This document shows positions 45,544 through 54,247 of a stretch of 64,000 bases of DNA, in pieces. The notes beneath the pieces were generated by a model that was not told the origin of the DNA, did not search any database, and worked only from the letters and a program-made list of their open reading frames with translations. Every line of letters begins with the position of its first letter. Within the stretch, counting starts at the first letter, position 1. The position numbers were made by a program, and so were the translations under genes. The DNA comes from Methanosarcina sp. UBA289 (GTDB lineage Archaea; Halobacteriota; Methanosarcinia; Methanosarcinales; Methanosarcinaceae): contig DAKJ01000004.1 in NCBI GenBank assembly GCA_002496565.1, forward strand, positions 9,792-73,791. Reading direction: 5' to 3'.

Positions 45544-45723
45544 GCACTTTTTCTCTCGCGCATACCGAGGGATAATCTCGAGAAACTACTGGAGGCTGCT
45601 AGGCTTGCACCATCGGCTGCAAACAGGCAGAACTGAAAGTTTATTTGCATTTGCTCTAAAAACGCTATCATGAAAGAGATTGATTCTCAAAAAATACTGC
45701 GGGATGTAGCATATCTTAATTAA
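45544..45723 (+). pseudogene. Nitroreductase-family remnant
   Basis: The frame ALFLSRIPRDNLEKLLEAAR then LAPSAANRQN-stop-KFICIC matches the FMN-binding N-terminus of nitroreductases (L-x-x-L-L-E-A-A-R-x-A-P-S-A-x-N-x-Q-P-W). The Trp of that motif is TGA here (45634-45636), and the frame ends at TAA 45721. No start or remaining domain is present. It lies upstream of the NACHT gene on the other strand. Confidence 0.65.
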
Positions 45724-46027
45724 GTACACTTATTTCTTGCATTATAGAAAACTGACACTGTTTGCTTATATGTTAATTGCATTTTTTTCTAAGCAGGTAA
45801 ACAAGCAAATTCTAAGGACTCTTGTAACAAAGATTATCTATGCAAAGTAGAGTTAAATGGAAAAAAATATCTAAACAATATTATATATTTATATAGTTGA
45901 AGTAGAAGAACACTTTAACATTAATGAATCATTGACATTAAACATATTACCTTTCTAGAGAAGAAACTGAAGAAGAATACGAAAAAAACTGAAAAACAAG
46001 CGAAGGCTATAAGAGTACAATTTTATA

Positions 46028-46237
46028 TTGGCAATTTTCAATAACGGTGTGTGCCTTTATGAAAGCCTTAATATCAAAGAACTTCATAATCCTGAGTTTC
46101 GGTTTGTAACTTTCCTTGCTGACCAGTTAGATGGAGAACTTAAACTGAAAAAAGTAAATGGAATAGAGTTTATTATTAGGTTTAATGTAGAAAAAAATAA
46201 TCACGCGTTGACATCAGCGCCACATTTAATTAAATAA
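46028..46237 (+). pseudogene. Fragment of a sensor histidine kinase C-terminus
   Basis: The frame reads IFNNGVCLYESLNIKELHNP then EFRFVTFLADQLDGELKLKK and GIEFIIRFNV, which is the end of a Methanosarcina-type HATPase_c domain (usual wording D-N-G-V-G-L-P, L-V-x-Q-L-x-G-E-L, G-T-x-F-x-I-x-F). The first Asp of the nucleotide-binding box is Asn and its Gly/Pro are Cys/Tyr, so it has no kinase function. Everything upstream of the box is lost. It stands between the NACHT gene and the aconitase-family gene. Confidence 0.6.
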
Positions 46238-46442
46238 AGAGTAGTTTATTTTGCTTTATAGAAACCCTGTATAAATCAGCTTCAAGAGGCTGAAAAGATT
46301 TTTGTACAATTTATATTTGTAATATTAGGATTTTGTTCTTTAATATGTCAAGATATATTACAGTTATTTCTTTATAGTGAATCCAGGAATCTGAGTTTCT
46401 TAGACTTCATTATTACTTGATTATCAAACAGGAGACTTACTT

Positions 46443-47684
46443 TTGGGAACAATTAGCGAAAAAATTTTCTCGCGGGCAGCGGGAAAAGAGGCAAAGGCAA
46501 ATGATTTTGTCCTGGCAGATATTGATTATGCAATGGCGCATGACGGGACCTCGATACTTACAGTTAACGCTTTTAAGGAAATGGAAATGAAAAAGGTCTG
46601 GGACCCCTCAAGGATTGTAATCCCCTTCGACCACATCGCGCCTGCAAACAATGAAACTTCAGCTACCCTGCAAAAAGAAATCCGGGAATGGGTGAAGGAG
46701 CAGGGCATTCCGAATTTCTATGAGCTTGGTGAAGGAATCTGCCATCAGGTGCTTCCCGAAAATGGATTCGCTCTGCCTGGAAAGCTGGTTGTGGGAGCTG
46801 ATTCACATTCCTGCACTTATGGGGCTTTCGGGGCTTTTGCAACAGGCGTGGGAGCCACCGATATGGCTGAAATTTTCGCCACAGGTAAGCTCTGGTTTAA
46901 GGTGCCAGAGAGTCTAAGGTTCACGGTTGAAGGAAGGCTTGGAAAAGGAGTTTATGCAAAAGATTTGACCCTTTACCTTATCGGGAAGACCGGAATTGAC
47001 GGGGCCACCTATAAGGCTGTAGAATTTCACGGGCAGGCTATCTCCGAATTGTCAGTTTCCGGCAGAATGACGCTCTGCAACATGGCAATTGAAATGGGAG
47101 CAAAAACTGGAATTGTTCCGCCGGACGAGAAAACTTTCGATTTCCTGAAAAATAGGGCGGCTGCTCCCTATGAACCGGTTTATGCCGACCAGGATGCAGT
47201 CTATGTAAAAGAACCTGTTTACTCAGCTGAAGATATCGAGCCTCAGGTAGCCTGTCCGCACCAGGTTGACAACGTAAAGCCTGTGGGAGAGGTTGAAGGT
47301 ACCCACGTAGACCAGGTTTTCATAGGGACGTGCACAAATGGGAGACTTGAAGACCTTGAGGTCACAGCAGCAATCCTTAAAGGAAAAAAGGTCGCAGTCA
47401 GGACTATTGTTATTCCTGCATCCCGCACGACTCTCCTTTCAGCAATTGAGAACGGAACAATGGAAACTCTGCTTAAAGCAGGCGTTACGCTTGCAACCCC
47501 TGGCTGCGGCCCCTGTCTTGGTGCTCACCAGGGAGTGCTCGGGGAAGGGGAAGTCTGTATTTCAACCGCGAACCGAAATTTCAAAGGCAGGATGGGAAAA
47601 GACGGTTTTATTTACCTGGCATCTCCTGCAACAGCAGCAGCTTCGGCACTGTCAGGAGAAATTACTGATCCAAGGACAGTTTGA
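46443..47684 (+). CDS. 3-isopropylmalate/homoaconitate dehydratase large subunit
   Basis: 413 residues, starting at TTG 46443 with AGGAG about eight bases upstream. Aconitase-superfamily LeuC/HacA type: VVGADSHSCTYGAFGAFATG, FIGTCTNGRLEDLE and ATPGCGPCLGAHQGVLGEGE provide the three Cys that hold the 4Fe-4S cluster (C in SCT, and the C-x-x-C of GCGPC). The archaeal group of this length includes isopropylmalate isomerase (leucine synthesis) and homoaconitase HacA (coenzyme B synthesis). Which one cannot be decided from the sequence alone. The small subunit is not adjacent, which is common in methanogens. Confidence 0.9.
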   Translation: MGTISEKIFSRAAGKEAKANDFVLADIDYAMAHDGTSILTVNAFKEMEMKKVWDPSRIVIPFDHIAPANNETSATLQKEIREWVKEQGIPNFYELGEGICHQVLPENGFALPGKLVVGADSHSCTYGAFGAFATGVGATDMAEIFATGKLWFKVPESLRFTVEGRLGKGVYAKDLTLYLIGKTGIDGATYKAVEFHGQAISELSVSGRMTLCNMAIEMGAKTGIVPPDEKTFDFLKNRAAAPYEPVYADQDAVYVKEPVYSAEDIEPQVACPHQVDNVKPVGEVEGTHVDQVFIGTCTNGRLEDLEVTAAILKGKKVAVRTIVIPASRTTLLSAIENGTMETLLKAGVTLATPGCGPCLGAHQGVLGEGEVCISTANRNFKGRMGKDGFIYLASPATAAASALSGEITDPRTV

Positions 47685-47961
47685 ATCTGAAAAATAAAGG
47701 ACAGACATTTATATCTGAACCCCTAAAAATTTGAACAGAATAGTTTGAACAGAACATTTTCAATAGAACAGTCTGGAACCTGACCTATGCACTTCAGGAT
47801 TTCAAACAGTTCAATTTTTTAAACTGTTCAATTTAATAAATTATTTTATTCATTTTGGGCTTTCTTTTTATCTCTTTTTGGTTCAGAATTCTAAAATTGT
47901 TAATTATATCCAGCGGAGATTTATACCATGAATCGCATATATTTTAACAGGAGGGACAACT

Positions 47962-48177
47962 ATTACTGAAGAACTTAGTCACGAGAACCTTTCACATTTG
48001 ATTGAGCACTGGATAGAGCATAACGAAAGCCACATACAGAGTCTCAGGGAATGGGCCCAGAAAGCCAAAAAAGATGGTTTTCTCGGAGCTTCTGAGGATA
48101 TCTTGGAAGCTGCCAATAAAATCGAGGAAGCAAATAAAAACCTTAACCATGCAAAAGAAGAGCTTTTCCATCAGTGA
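47962..48177 (+). CDS. Small helical protein with ATT in the start position
   Basis: A 71-codon frame: ITEELSHENLSHLIEHWIEH, NESHIQSLREWAQKAKKDGF and so on to EELFHQ. The composition (alternating Glu/Lys and His, amphipathic helices, HW-x-EHN-x-x-H motif) matches a conserved family of small helical proteins in methanogens and other anaerobes, function unknown to me; the His/Glu motif may bind a metal. AGGAGGG at 47949-47955 is six bases before ATT 47962, an excellent ribosome-binding site, yet the codon is ATT rather than ATG. No ATG, GTG or TTG lies in frame until a TTG at residue 13, which would cut the conserved start. A typical tatatt promoter lies upstream. Confidence 0.65.
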   Translation: MTEELSHENLSHLIEHWIEHNESHIQSLREWAQKAKKDGFLGASEDILEAANKIEEANKNLNHAKEELFHQ

Positions 48178-48221
48178 AAATGCGTAAGAGCAAAATCTTA
48201 AGAGCTGATTTTAATCTCTCT

Positions 48222-48250
48222 GTGACGGGCTTTCTCCGTCACCATTCTTT
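48222..48250 (+). terminator. Hairpin terminator after the small helical protein
   Basis: GTGACGG (48222-48228) pairs with CCGTCAC (48236-48242), followed by CATTCTTTTATTTA. It lies 44 bases after the stop of the small gene. Confidence 0.6.
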
Positions 48251-48338
48251 TATTTACTTTCTCACTTGTGAGTCTAGACTTTCAGACCTCTGCTCAGGCC
48301 AGGAGTTTCTTAATATCTTTTAAATCCATAATAAGCTC

Positions 48339-48567
48339 TTAAATCCTAATAAGCTCTTCAACGCTTGATTCTCCAATATACCTCATGAAACTTTTTTCTT
48401 CCTCAAGGCACAAATCTTCACTTTTAAGTAACTCTTGACTCAATTTATCCCCAAAAATAATAGGTACAGTTTTTTCACTTTTCTTGGCATTTCTTTTTCT
48501 CAACATTTGACAGAGATTTTTTGATGAAAAGTGAGATATTCAGAATTTTATCTGCATGGTCCCCCAT
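48339..48567 (-). pseudogene. Small conserved-looking 75-codon gene with a frameshift
   Basis: GGGAGGT (48573-48579, minus strand) precedes ATG 48567. The frame begins MGDHADKILNISLFIK; deleting one base in the six-A run (plus-strand T at 48517-48522) lets it go on as NLCQMLRKRNAKKSEKTVPI, IFGDKLSQELLKSEDLCLEE and EKSFMRYIGESSVEELIRI to TAA at 48339. Without the correction the frame ends after 30 residues. Both halves look like real coding sequence. Family unknown, charged and helical. Pseudogene, sequencing error or a translational frameshift; the homopolymer makes error likely. The remaining 240 bases to 48810 hold nothing else. Confidence 0.55.
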
Positions 48568-48810
48568 TGATTACCTCCCATACAAATACATATAAATCTC
48601 AAATAGATACTAATATTTCTTAATTTATTATCATCTCTTTAAAAATTAAAAGAGATAACGCAGTGAAGATTTCATCCGGGTATTATTAAAAACGTCTACA
48701 AATTTAAGAACGATTTTTCAAATTAGAAGCTACTTCTAAACTTGAAACTATTCTGAGGAATGTCAAAATTTCAGAAAATCGATTTTAAACAAAAATAGAA
48801 AGAGGAGATT

Positions 48811-49662
48811 TCAATAAAATTTCTCAATTTCGTGCTTTACTTCTTCAGGAGAAAACTTTTGCCTTACAAGGGGTTTTTCCTGAATTGCCGGAATTCTCTC
48901 CTCAAATACATCTCTCTCATACTTATAAAAAATACCATTTGGGATTTTATCTCCCCATTCCAGAGATTTCTCAAAGGCTTTTATATGGTCGTAAGGGTCA
49001 TAATCGTCCCCAAGCTTGTAAACCCTGTCCCTGTACCATTTGAATGTGTTTATCTTATTGAAGGTCACACAAGGTTGAAGAATATCAAGAAGGGCAAAAC
49101 CTCTGTGTGTTATGGCAGCTTTCATAAGTTCTTTAAGGTGCTCCTGATCGCCTGCAAAACCTCTAGCTACGAAGCTACAGTTCTGGGAAATCGCCATGGC
49201 AAGTGGGTTCATTGATTCCTGAAGGACGCCATAAGGCTGAATTGTTGTGTAGGTTCCCTCTGCTGTAGTAGGAGAGGCCTGCCCTTTGGTCAGTCCGTAA
49301 ACTTGGTTATTGTGCACGAACATGGAAATATTCGGGTTCCTGCGGATTGCATGAAGAAAATGATTTCCTCCTTCCCCGTAGCAATCACCATCTCCTGCAA
49401 CTGCAATTACGTGAAGGGAATGGTTGGCAAGTTTTGCAGCCGTAGCCACAGGCAGGGTTCTACCATGCAGCCCATTAAACGTATGGCATTTTATATAATG
49501 GGGTAGTTTTCCAGCTTGCCCTATTCCCGAAACCACAAGAACTTCCCAGGGTTCAATCCCAAGTTCGACAAGTGCCTGTTTGATGGCCGAAAGAATCTGA
49601 AAATTTCCGCATCCAGGGCACCAGGCCGGAATCTGGCCTTTATACTCTTCAGATGTAGGCAT
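48811..49662 (-). CDS. korB: 2-oxoacid:ferredoxin oxidoreductase beta subunit
   Basis: 283 residues. Thiamine-diphosphate-binding motif VAGDGDCYGEGGNHFLHAIR, then NNQVYGLTKGQ; the N-terminal CPGCGNF holds Fe-S ligands as in KorB/OorB. The subunit binds TPP and carries out oxidative decarboxylation of a 2-oxoacid to the acyl-CoA with ferredoxin reduction. The substrate (2-oxoglutarate or other) is not decided by the motifs. Overlaps the alpha gene by 14 bases. Cytoplasmic. Supplies acyl-CoA or 2-oxoacids for biosynthesis, or runs in reverse. Confidence 0.9.
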   Translation of the reverse strand: MPTSEEYKGQIPAWCPGCGNFQILSAIKQALVELGIEPWEVLVVSGIGQAGKLPHYIKCHTFNGLHGRTLPVATAAKLANHSLHVIAVAGDGDCYGEGGNHFLHAIRRNPNISMFVHNNQVYGLTKGQASPTTAEGTYTTIQPYGVLQESMNPLAMAISQNCSFVARGFAGDQEHLKELMKAAITHRGFALLDILQPCVTFNKINTFKWYRDRVYKLGDDYDPYDHIKAFEKSLEWGDKIPNGIFYKYERDVFEERIPAIQEKPLVRQKFSPEEVKHEIEKFY

Positions 49663-51388
49663 TCAACTCCTCCTTCAGGTTTTCAATTGTAAAAGGTCTC
49701 CCATCATATTTGCTTATCTGGTGGGAGAATCCAAATCCAGTTTCTGCCTTTAGAAGTTTTGCAAACTGCCCAGTGGCATTGTTTTCTATGCAAATTGTAA
49801 GATCTGCGTTCTCAAGAAGCCCAATATAATCGAACATTTCCAGTTCGGGAAGAGGGTAAATCTGGCTGAAATGTAGCATTGCGACTTTCTTGTCCTTAGA
49901 AATTGTATCAACCACCTCTTTTATCACACCATAAGTAGATCCATGCCCTACAAGCACTATCTTTGGAGAGGAGTCACCATATAAAAGCGGAGCTTCGATT
50001 TCTTTCTTTATAAGCGGCAGTTTGTTCAGCAGCCTTTTGTGAACCATTTTGATGCGGGTTTCGGAATCTTCTACAATATGCCCATCTTCGTCATGCTCAT
50101 CACTATCCGCTACTACAAGGTGTTTTCCGGCTTCCCCCGGGACTGCAAGAAGAGAAATTCCTGTACTGGAATATTTGTAACGTTTATAGTCCGTAACGCC
50201 TTTAAGATCCTCTTCCCTCAGTCGGTAATCGTTATAAATTAGGTTCTCCAAACCGAAGTTTTCAAAAGTCCATTCGGATTCTGCGAGGTATTGGTCGGAC
50301 TGAATGAACACAGGGATCTGGTATTTTTCTGCAAGTTCGAAAGCCCTGTTAGTCAGGTAAAAAGCCTGCTTTGGAGTTCCTGGCTCGAAAATAACTCTCG
50401 GAAACTCTCCGTGGCCTGCGTGAAGAATAAAAAGCAAGTCTCCTTGTTCAGTGCGTGTGGGAAAGCCCGTAGCTGGTCCAGGGCGCTGCATTTCCGCAAT
50501 CACAACAGGAGTTTCGGTCATTCCTGTAAGGGAAAGTCCTTCGACCATAAGGGCGAATCCTCCTCCGGACGTTCCGGTCATAGCCCTTACCCCTGCAAAA
50601 GAAGCTCCTATCGCCATATTAATAGCTGCAATTTCGTCTTCAGCCTGCTCAACAACGAGATTATACTCTTCCGCCCTGGAAGCCAAATACTCCATAATTC
50701 CTGTTGAAGGCGACATAGGATATGCAGAATAAAACTTACAGCCAGACATAATTGCTCCTACTCCGATTGCCTGCAGCCCGGTTATGAGTATGCGCCTTTT
50801 CTCCTCAGGCTCACGGATTCCAAAAGCTTCGCATCTGGGACAATTCGTAAGAGCGTATTTATAGCCTGCTTCTGCGCAGGCTATATTGTTCTGGACTATT
50901 TCTTCCCCTTTTCTCAGGAAAGTTTCTCTCAAAATCTCTTTTAAGGCTTCAAGCCCGAGATCAAGCAACCCAAGCGCTGCCCCGGTTGCTACAGTATTTG
51001 CCATAACGCTGTTCTTCCCGACATCCAGCGCTATCTTTCGGAAGGGAATATCTATGAACTCCGGTTCTTCTAATTTCTGTTTGGCAATTTCAGAGTCATA
51101 GAGAATAAATCCTCCGTCTTTCACATTCTTTCTGGCAATTTTAATGGTGTTCAGGTCAAGAGCCAGAAGAATATCTACCATCTCTCTGGATGCCGAGATT
51201 TTCTGGTCGGAAAACCGTATCTGATAATAATTATGTCCCCCCCGTATCCTCGACATGTAGTCCTGGTGCGTAAATACATGATATCCTATTCGAGAGAAAA
51301 CCTTTGCAAGAGCTCCTCCTATGGTCTGCAGTCCCTGTCCGGCCTCTCCTCCTATTCGAAGTGTATACTCCAGAAACTTAACCCCCAT
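49649..51388 (-). CDS. korA: 2-oxoacid:ferredoxin oxidoreductase alpha subunit with fused gamma domain
   Basis: 579 residues. Residues about 1-190 are the gamma (POR_N-like) domain starting GVKFLEYTLRIGGEAGQGLQ, with the SRIRGGHNYYQIR motif. Residues about 200-579 are the alpha domain: GNEAIGVGAIMSGCKFYSAY-like segment (LQAIGVGAIMSGCKFYSAYP), then EQAEDEIAAINMAIGASFAG and GTSGGGFALMVEGLSLTGMT. The fused gamma-alpha form is the two-subunit KorAB type; no ferredoxin delta gene is present. Likely the 2-oxoglutarate-type enzyme, but the sequence does not exclude other 2-oxoacids. Operon with korB; the promoter lies above 51388. Confidence 0.88.
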   Translation of the reverse strand: MGVKFLEYTLRIGGEAGQGLQTIGGALAKVFSRIGYHVFTHQDYMSRIRGGHNYYQIRFSDQKISASREMVDILLALDLNTIKIARKNVKDGGFILYDSEIAKQKLEEPEFIDIPFRKIALDVGKNSVMANTVATGAALGLLDLGLEALKEILRETFLRKGEEIVQNNIACAEAGYKYALTNCPRCEAFGIREPEEKRRILITGLQAIGVGAIMSGCKFYSAYPMSPSTGIMEYLASRAEEYNLVVEQAEDEIAAINMAIGASFAGVRAMTGTSGGGFALMVEGLSLTGMTETPVVIAEMQRPGPATGFPTRTEQGDLLFILHAGHGEFPRVIFEPGTPKQAFYLTNRAFELAEKYQIPVFIQSDQYLAESEWTFENFGLENLIYNDYRLREEDLKGVTDYKRYKYSSTGISLLAVPGEAGKHLVVADSDEHDEDGHIVEDSETRIKMVHKRLLNKLPLIKKEIEAPLLYGDSSPKIVLVGHGSTYGVIKEVVDTISKDKKVAMLHFSQIYPLPELEMFDYIGLLENADLTICIENNATGQFAKLLKAETGFGFSHQISKYDGRPFTIENLKEELNAYI

Positions 51389-51912
51389 ATTTTTCTTTAT
51401 CTTCTATTTATCTTCAGTTTCTCTGGCTCGCTCAGTTTACCAACGTTTTTACCCCATGAATCCCGATTGGTGAATTTCAGTTATGGCTAATTTACAGGTC
51501 TTAATTGGTACTGTGCGAGGGTTTTTTATTAGCTGATGAAATGCATTAAAATTCAAGCCTCGAGCCTGTTTTAAACAGTAACAGCAAAATAGAATTTTAT
51601 TGGATAGTTTTTTCCTTGTCCTTTTGCTACTGGCCCTATCTAGCTTTCTTCTATTGAGTTCCCCGAGAAAATATTATTATTTAACCTTAAATAACCTTGC
51701 TTCTTTTCCTTATTTGTGTGAAATTGGCAAAAAGAAATAAACAATAAAAATGGAATTGAGCTCATCTCGAAATCTACCTTGTTTGTATATATAAGGATTT
51801 TAAAACTAGTTTCATGATCGAAGGATCGATTAATTATTCAAAATCAGAGATATAAGGATGTAGTTCTAAGTTTTGGGATGAGCTCTTAATAAGCAAATCG
51901 GTGATTGAGATT
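51389..51912. other. Intergenic region upstream of korAB
   Basis: Holds the korAB promoter area and, at 51758-51885, a MITE-like element described separately. The rest is AT-rich; a few short reading frames have no support. Confidence 0.4.
51758..51885. mobile_element. MITE-like repeat, copy 3
   Basis: A 128-base element beginning GAGCTCATCTCGAAATC and ending AAGTTTTGGGATGAGCTC; the two ends are inverted copies with a perfect GAGCTCATC. The interior has TTTCATGATCGAAGGATCGA, similar to the ATCATGAAA phrase of the other copies. It shares its ends with 14419-14548 and 59837-59961. Non-coding. Confidence 0.65.
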
Positions 51913-52062
51913 TAAAATAGATAGAGAACCTTCCCAAAAAGAATACAGCCTACCAGGGCAATTCCAAGTATCAATATATCTGCCTGCAGCACGCTATATA
52001 ATATTAAAAAGCAAAGCAATAAGGTAACTGCGCATGCCAGAATATCCACAGGATTGCTCATG
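51913..52062 (-). CDS. Small membrane protein (49 residues)
   Basis: ATG 52062 with GGAGG (52069-52073 on this strand) six bases before. The protein starts MSNPVDILACAVTLLLCFLI and continues LYSVLQADILILGIALVGCI, LFGKVLYLF. Two membrane helices joined by a short QAD turn. The spacing of ribosome-binding site and start, and the absence of stops, support a real gene despite the length. Family unknown. Opposite direction to no close gene; possibly its own transcript. Confidence 0.6.
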
Positions 52063-52331
52063 CATGCCTCCATATTAAGTTTACAAATTCACATTATGAT
52101 AAGGGTTTCTAATTTATCAAAAATTAAATAATAATAAATCAATATAATTTTTCAAATCTTCTTTCTCAGTAAAAAGATAAGAAATCCAAGTCTTCGACTA
52201 AGAAAAAGATCAAATTTCCGGCAAAAAGAGAAAATAGAAATGTGTTCCTCAAAAGCCATTCTGTGTCAGAAAAGGGGATTTCTCGCCTAATGTAAAATCT
52301 AACCCATATAAAATTTAACTTTTGTTTCAAA

Positions 52332-52435
52332 TCAAGCCTTTTTAAAAAGGCTTGAGCGAAACCCCCCTAGCGACGTTTGAGTTTTAGCCTTACCCCCAAA
52401 CCCTATCGGCGTGATCAACCGGCGCAACGGTTGCG
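52332..52435. repeat. Dispersed hairpin repeat, copy 2, at the 3' end of hmgA
   Basis: A perfect 24-base palindrome (52332-52355, half-site TCAAGCCTTTTT) is followed by GAGCGAAACCCCCC, GTTTGAGTTT and CTATCGGCGTGATCA, the same phrases as at 21020-21190. Just after the hmgA stop codon CGCAAC (52423-52428) pairs with GTTGCG (52430-52435). It may serve as the hmgA terminator on the minus strand. Non-coding. Confidence 0.6.
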
Positions 52436-53692
52436 TTAGAACTTCCCACGGCCTAGCTGGGCATGAGCGCGGGCAAGGTGCCCCGCAGCCTGGGCTCCTA
52501 TAAGGTTAACTTCTCCTGCAAGCACGGCAGAAGCTACGATTTCTGCAAATTTCTTGGAGTTTACTCCGGGAACGTCACCTGAGCCTGCAACACCAAGAAT
52601 ATTCAGGCAATCTCTCTGGGTTCCAAGGCTAGTGCCTCCTCCAACAGTTCCTACAGGCAGGGCAGGCAGGGTAACAGAGCAGTGAATTTCTTCGTATTTC
52701 GTAAGCTCCATGCTCGTAATTGCAGTGCTTCCTTCTACAACATGAGCTGCATCCTGCCCACAGGCCAGGTAGATAGCAGCAATAATGTTTGCAGCATGGG
52801 CATTAAAGCCAAGTGATCCTGCTCTTGCTGAACCCAAAAGGTTTTTGCTGTAGTTCACCTCAAACATGGATTCTGGTGTACATTTCAAGGTCTCTTTGAC
52901 AATTTCTTTTGGAATGGTAACCTCGGCTACAACGGTTTTTCCTCTTCCGAGAATTGTGCTTATGGAAGCGGGTTTTTTGTCGGTACACATATTTCCTGAA
53001 AGGGTAACCGGATGTGCACCGAATTCATCTTCTATAAGGTGCATCACTGCATCAGTAGCTATAGTCACCATGTTCATGCCCATGGCGTCTTTTGTGTCGT
53101 ACGAGAACCTGAGGTATACGTATGTGCCAGTTACGAAGGGTTTTACGGAAAGCAGTTTTCCAAAACGTGTCGTCTTTTCAGCAACGGCTTTCATCTGCTC
53201 GAAAATCTCAGGACATTTTACCCACTCATAAAATTCTTTAACCCTGCTAAGACTCTCAAGCTTAAAGACAGGTGCTCTGGTCATCTCGTCCTCAAAGACT
53301 CTTACATTTGCTCCACCTGATTTCGTGATCACCGAACAGCCGCGATTTACACCGGCAACAAGAGCCCCTTCAGTTGTAGCAAGAGGAATGTAGTATTCGG
53401 AATTTGCGTATTCGCCATTTACCTTCAGAAGTCCGGCAACTCCGAGAGGGATCTGAACTGCGCCTATCATGTTTTCAATATTTTTTTTCGATGCGGCCTC
53501 AACATCAAGGGAAAAATTCTGAATGTGCTCAAACTCGAGTTTTTCAAACTCCTGTATTGCAAGCCGTCTGAGTTTTACTGAAGTTACAGGGTCTGCAAAC
53601 TCCTCAATCTTGCGAAGAGCCACATCTCCATCTAGAACCTTTTGTAAGAGAATTTTCTCCTCCTCACTTAATTCATAATCTTGTAAAAACAT
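52436..53692 (-). CDS. hmgA: 3-hydroxy-3-methylglutaryl-CoA reductase, class I
   Basis: 418 residues. Makes mevalonate from HMG-CoA with NADPH for archaeal isoprenoid lipids. All signatures are present: ENMIGAVQIPLGVAGLLKVN, TTEGALVAGVNRGCSVI (catalytic Glu), DAMGMNMVT (NADPH-binding), GNMCTDKKPASIS (catalytic Lys), GSLGFNAHAANIIAA, GTVGGGTSLGTQ and AAGHLARAHAQLGRG (catalytic His near the end). Class I by length and motifs. Start MFLQDYELSEEE with GGTGA five bases before. Monocistronic, followed by the hairpin repeat. The region upstream to 54247 is non-coding. Confidence 0.96.
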   Translation of the reverse strand: MFLQDYELSEEEKILLQKVLDGDVALRKIEEFADPVTSVKLRRLAIQEFEKLEFEHIQNFSLDVEAASKKNIENMIGAVQIPLGVAGLLKVNGEYANSEYYIPLATTEGALVAGVNRGCSVITKSGGANVRVFEDEMTRAPVFKLESLSRVKEFYEWVKCPEIFEQMKAVAEKTTRFGKLLSVKPFVTGTYVYLRFSYDTKDAMGMNMVTIATDAVMHLIEDEFGAHPVTLSGNMCTDKKPASISTILGRGKTVVAEVTIPKEIVKETLKCTPESMFEVNYSKNLLGSARAGSLGFNAHAANIIAAIYLACGQDAAHVVEGSTAITSMELTKYEEIHCSVTLPALPVGTVGGGTSLGTQRDCLNILGVAGSGDVPGVNSKKFAEIVASAVLAGEVNLIGAQAAGHLARAHAQLGRGKF

Positions 53693-54247
53693 GAAATCAC
53701 CTGCTGAAGTTATTTTCTTTCCATTTCTTTAAAATTAATTGACTGAAGGGATGCGATATGTGCAAAAACGCTCTATCTATTGATTCGCGTTTTTGTATCT
53801 TTATTCTAGCTATATCCACATTGACATATAATCCATTCCTCAATGTGACGTATTCTATAACTCTCAAGCTGTGTAAAAAAACCTTCACTATACATAAAAA
53901 GATCTGTCGGCTTCCTTTAACATTCAAGGAATACTTGTAATCTTACAAACCTTAATATTTATATAAAAATTCTCAGACTCGGCTGCAGATCCGTTAAAAG
54001 GGGATGTGGTAAGTAAGGCTCAGAAATCAATAAGAATTTTTAAAGTGACTAAAATTGGATGAAATATAGATTAAATGTTCTATAGGCCTGTTTCATATCT
54101 ATATTTACTGATTGCAGGATCAATCGGGTCCGGGTAGAATTAGGTCGAAGAAAACATTACTTCAGAAAGGGCTTCAGTAAAACACATCCAACTACTTGAA
54201 AAATTTGTTTCTTAAATTTCTTATTTAATTCTAAATGTTCTTAAGGC
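53693..54247. other. Promoter region of hmgA and non-coding DNA
   Basis: About 550 bases. A minus-strand frame of 76 codons (53697-53927) and a plus-strand frame of 60 codons have no ribosome-binding site or motif, and I reject both. Candidate promoter sequence atatttatataaa lies near 53955. Nothing else can be assigned. Confidence 0.4.

Noticed and set aside
53697..53927. 76-codon minus-strand frame upstream of hmgA
   Set aside because: No ribosome-binding site, low-complexity residues and no match to a family; the region more likely holds the hmgA promoter.
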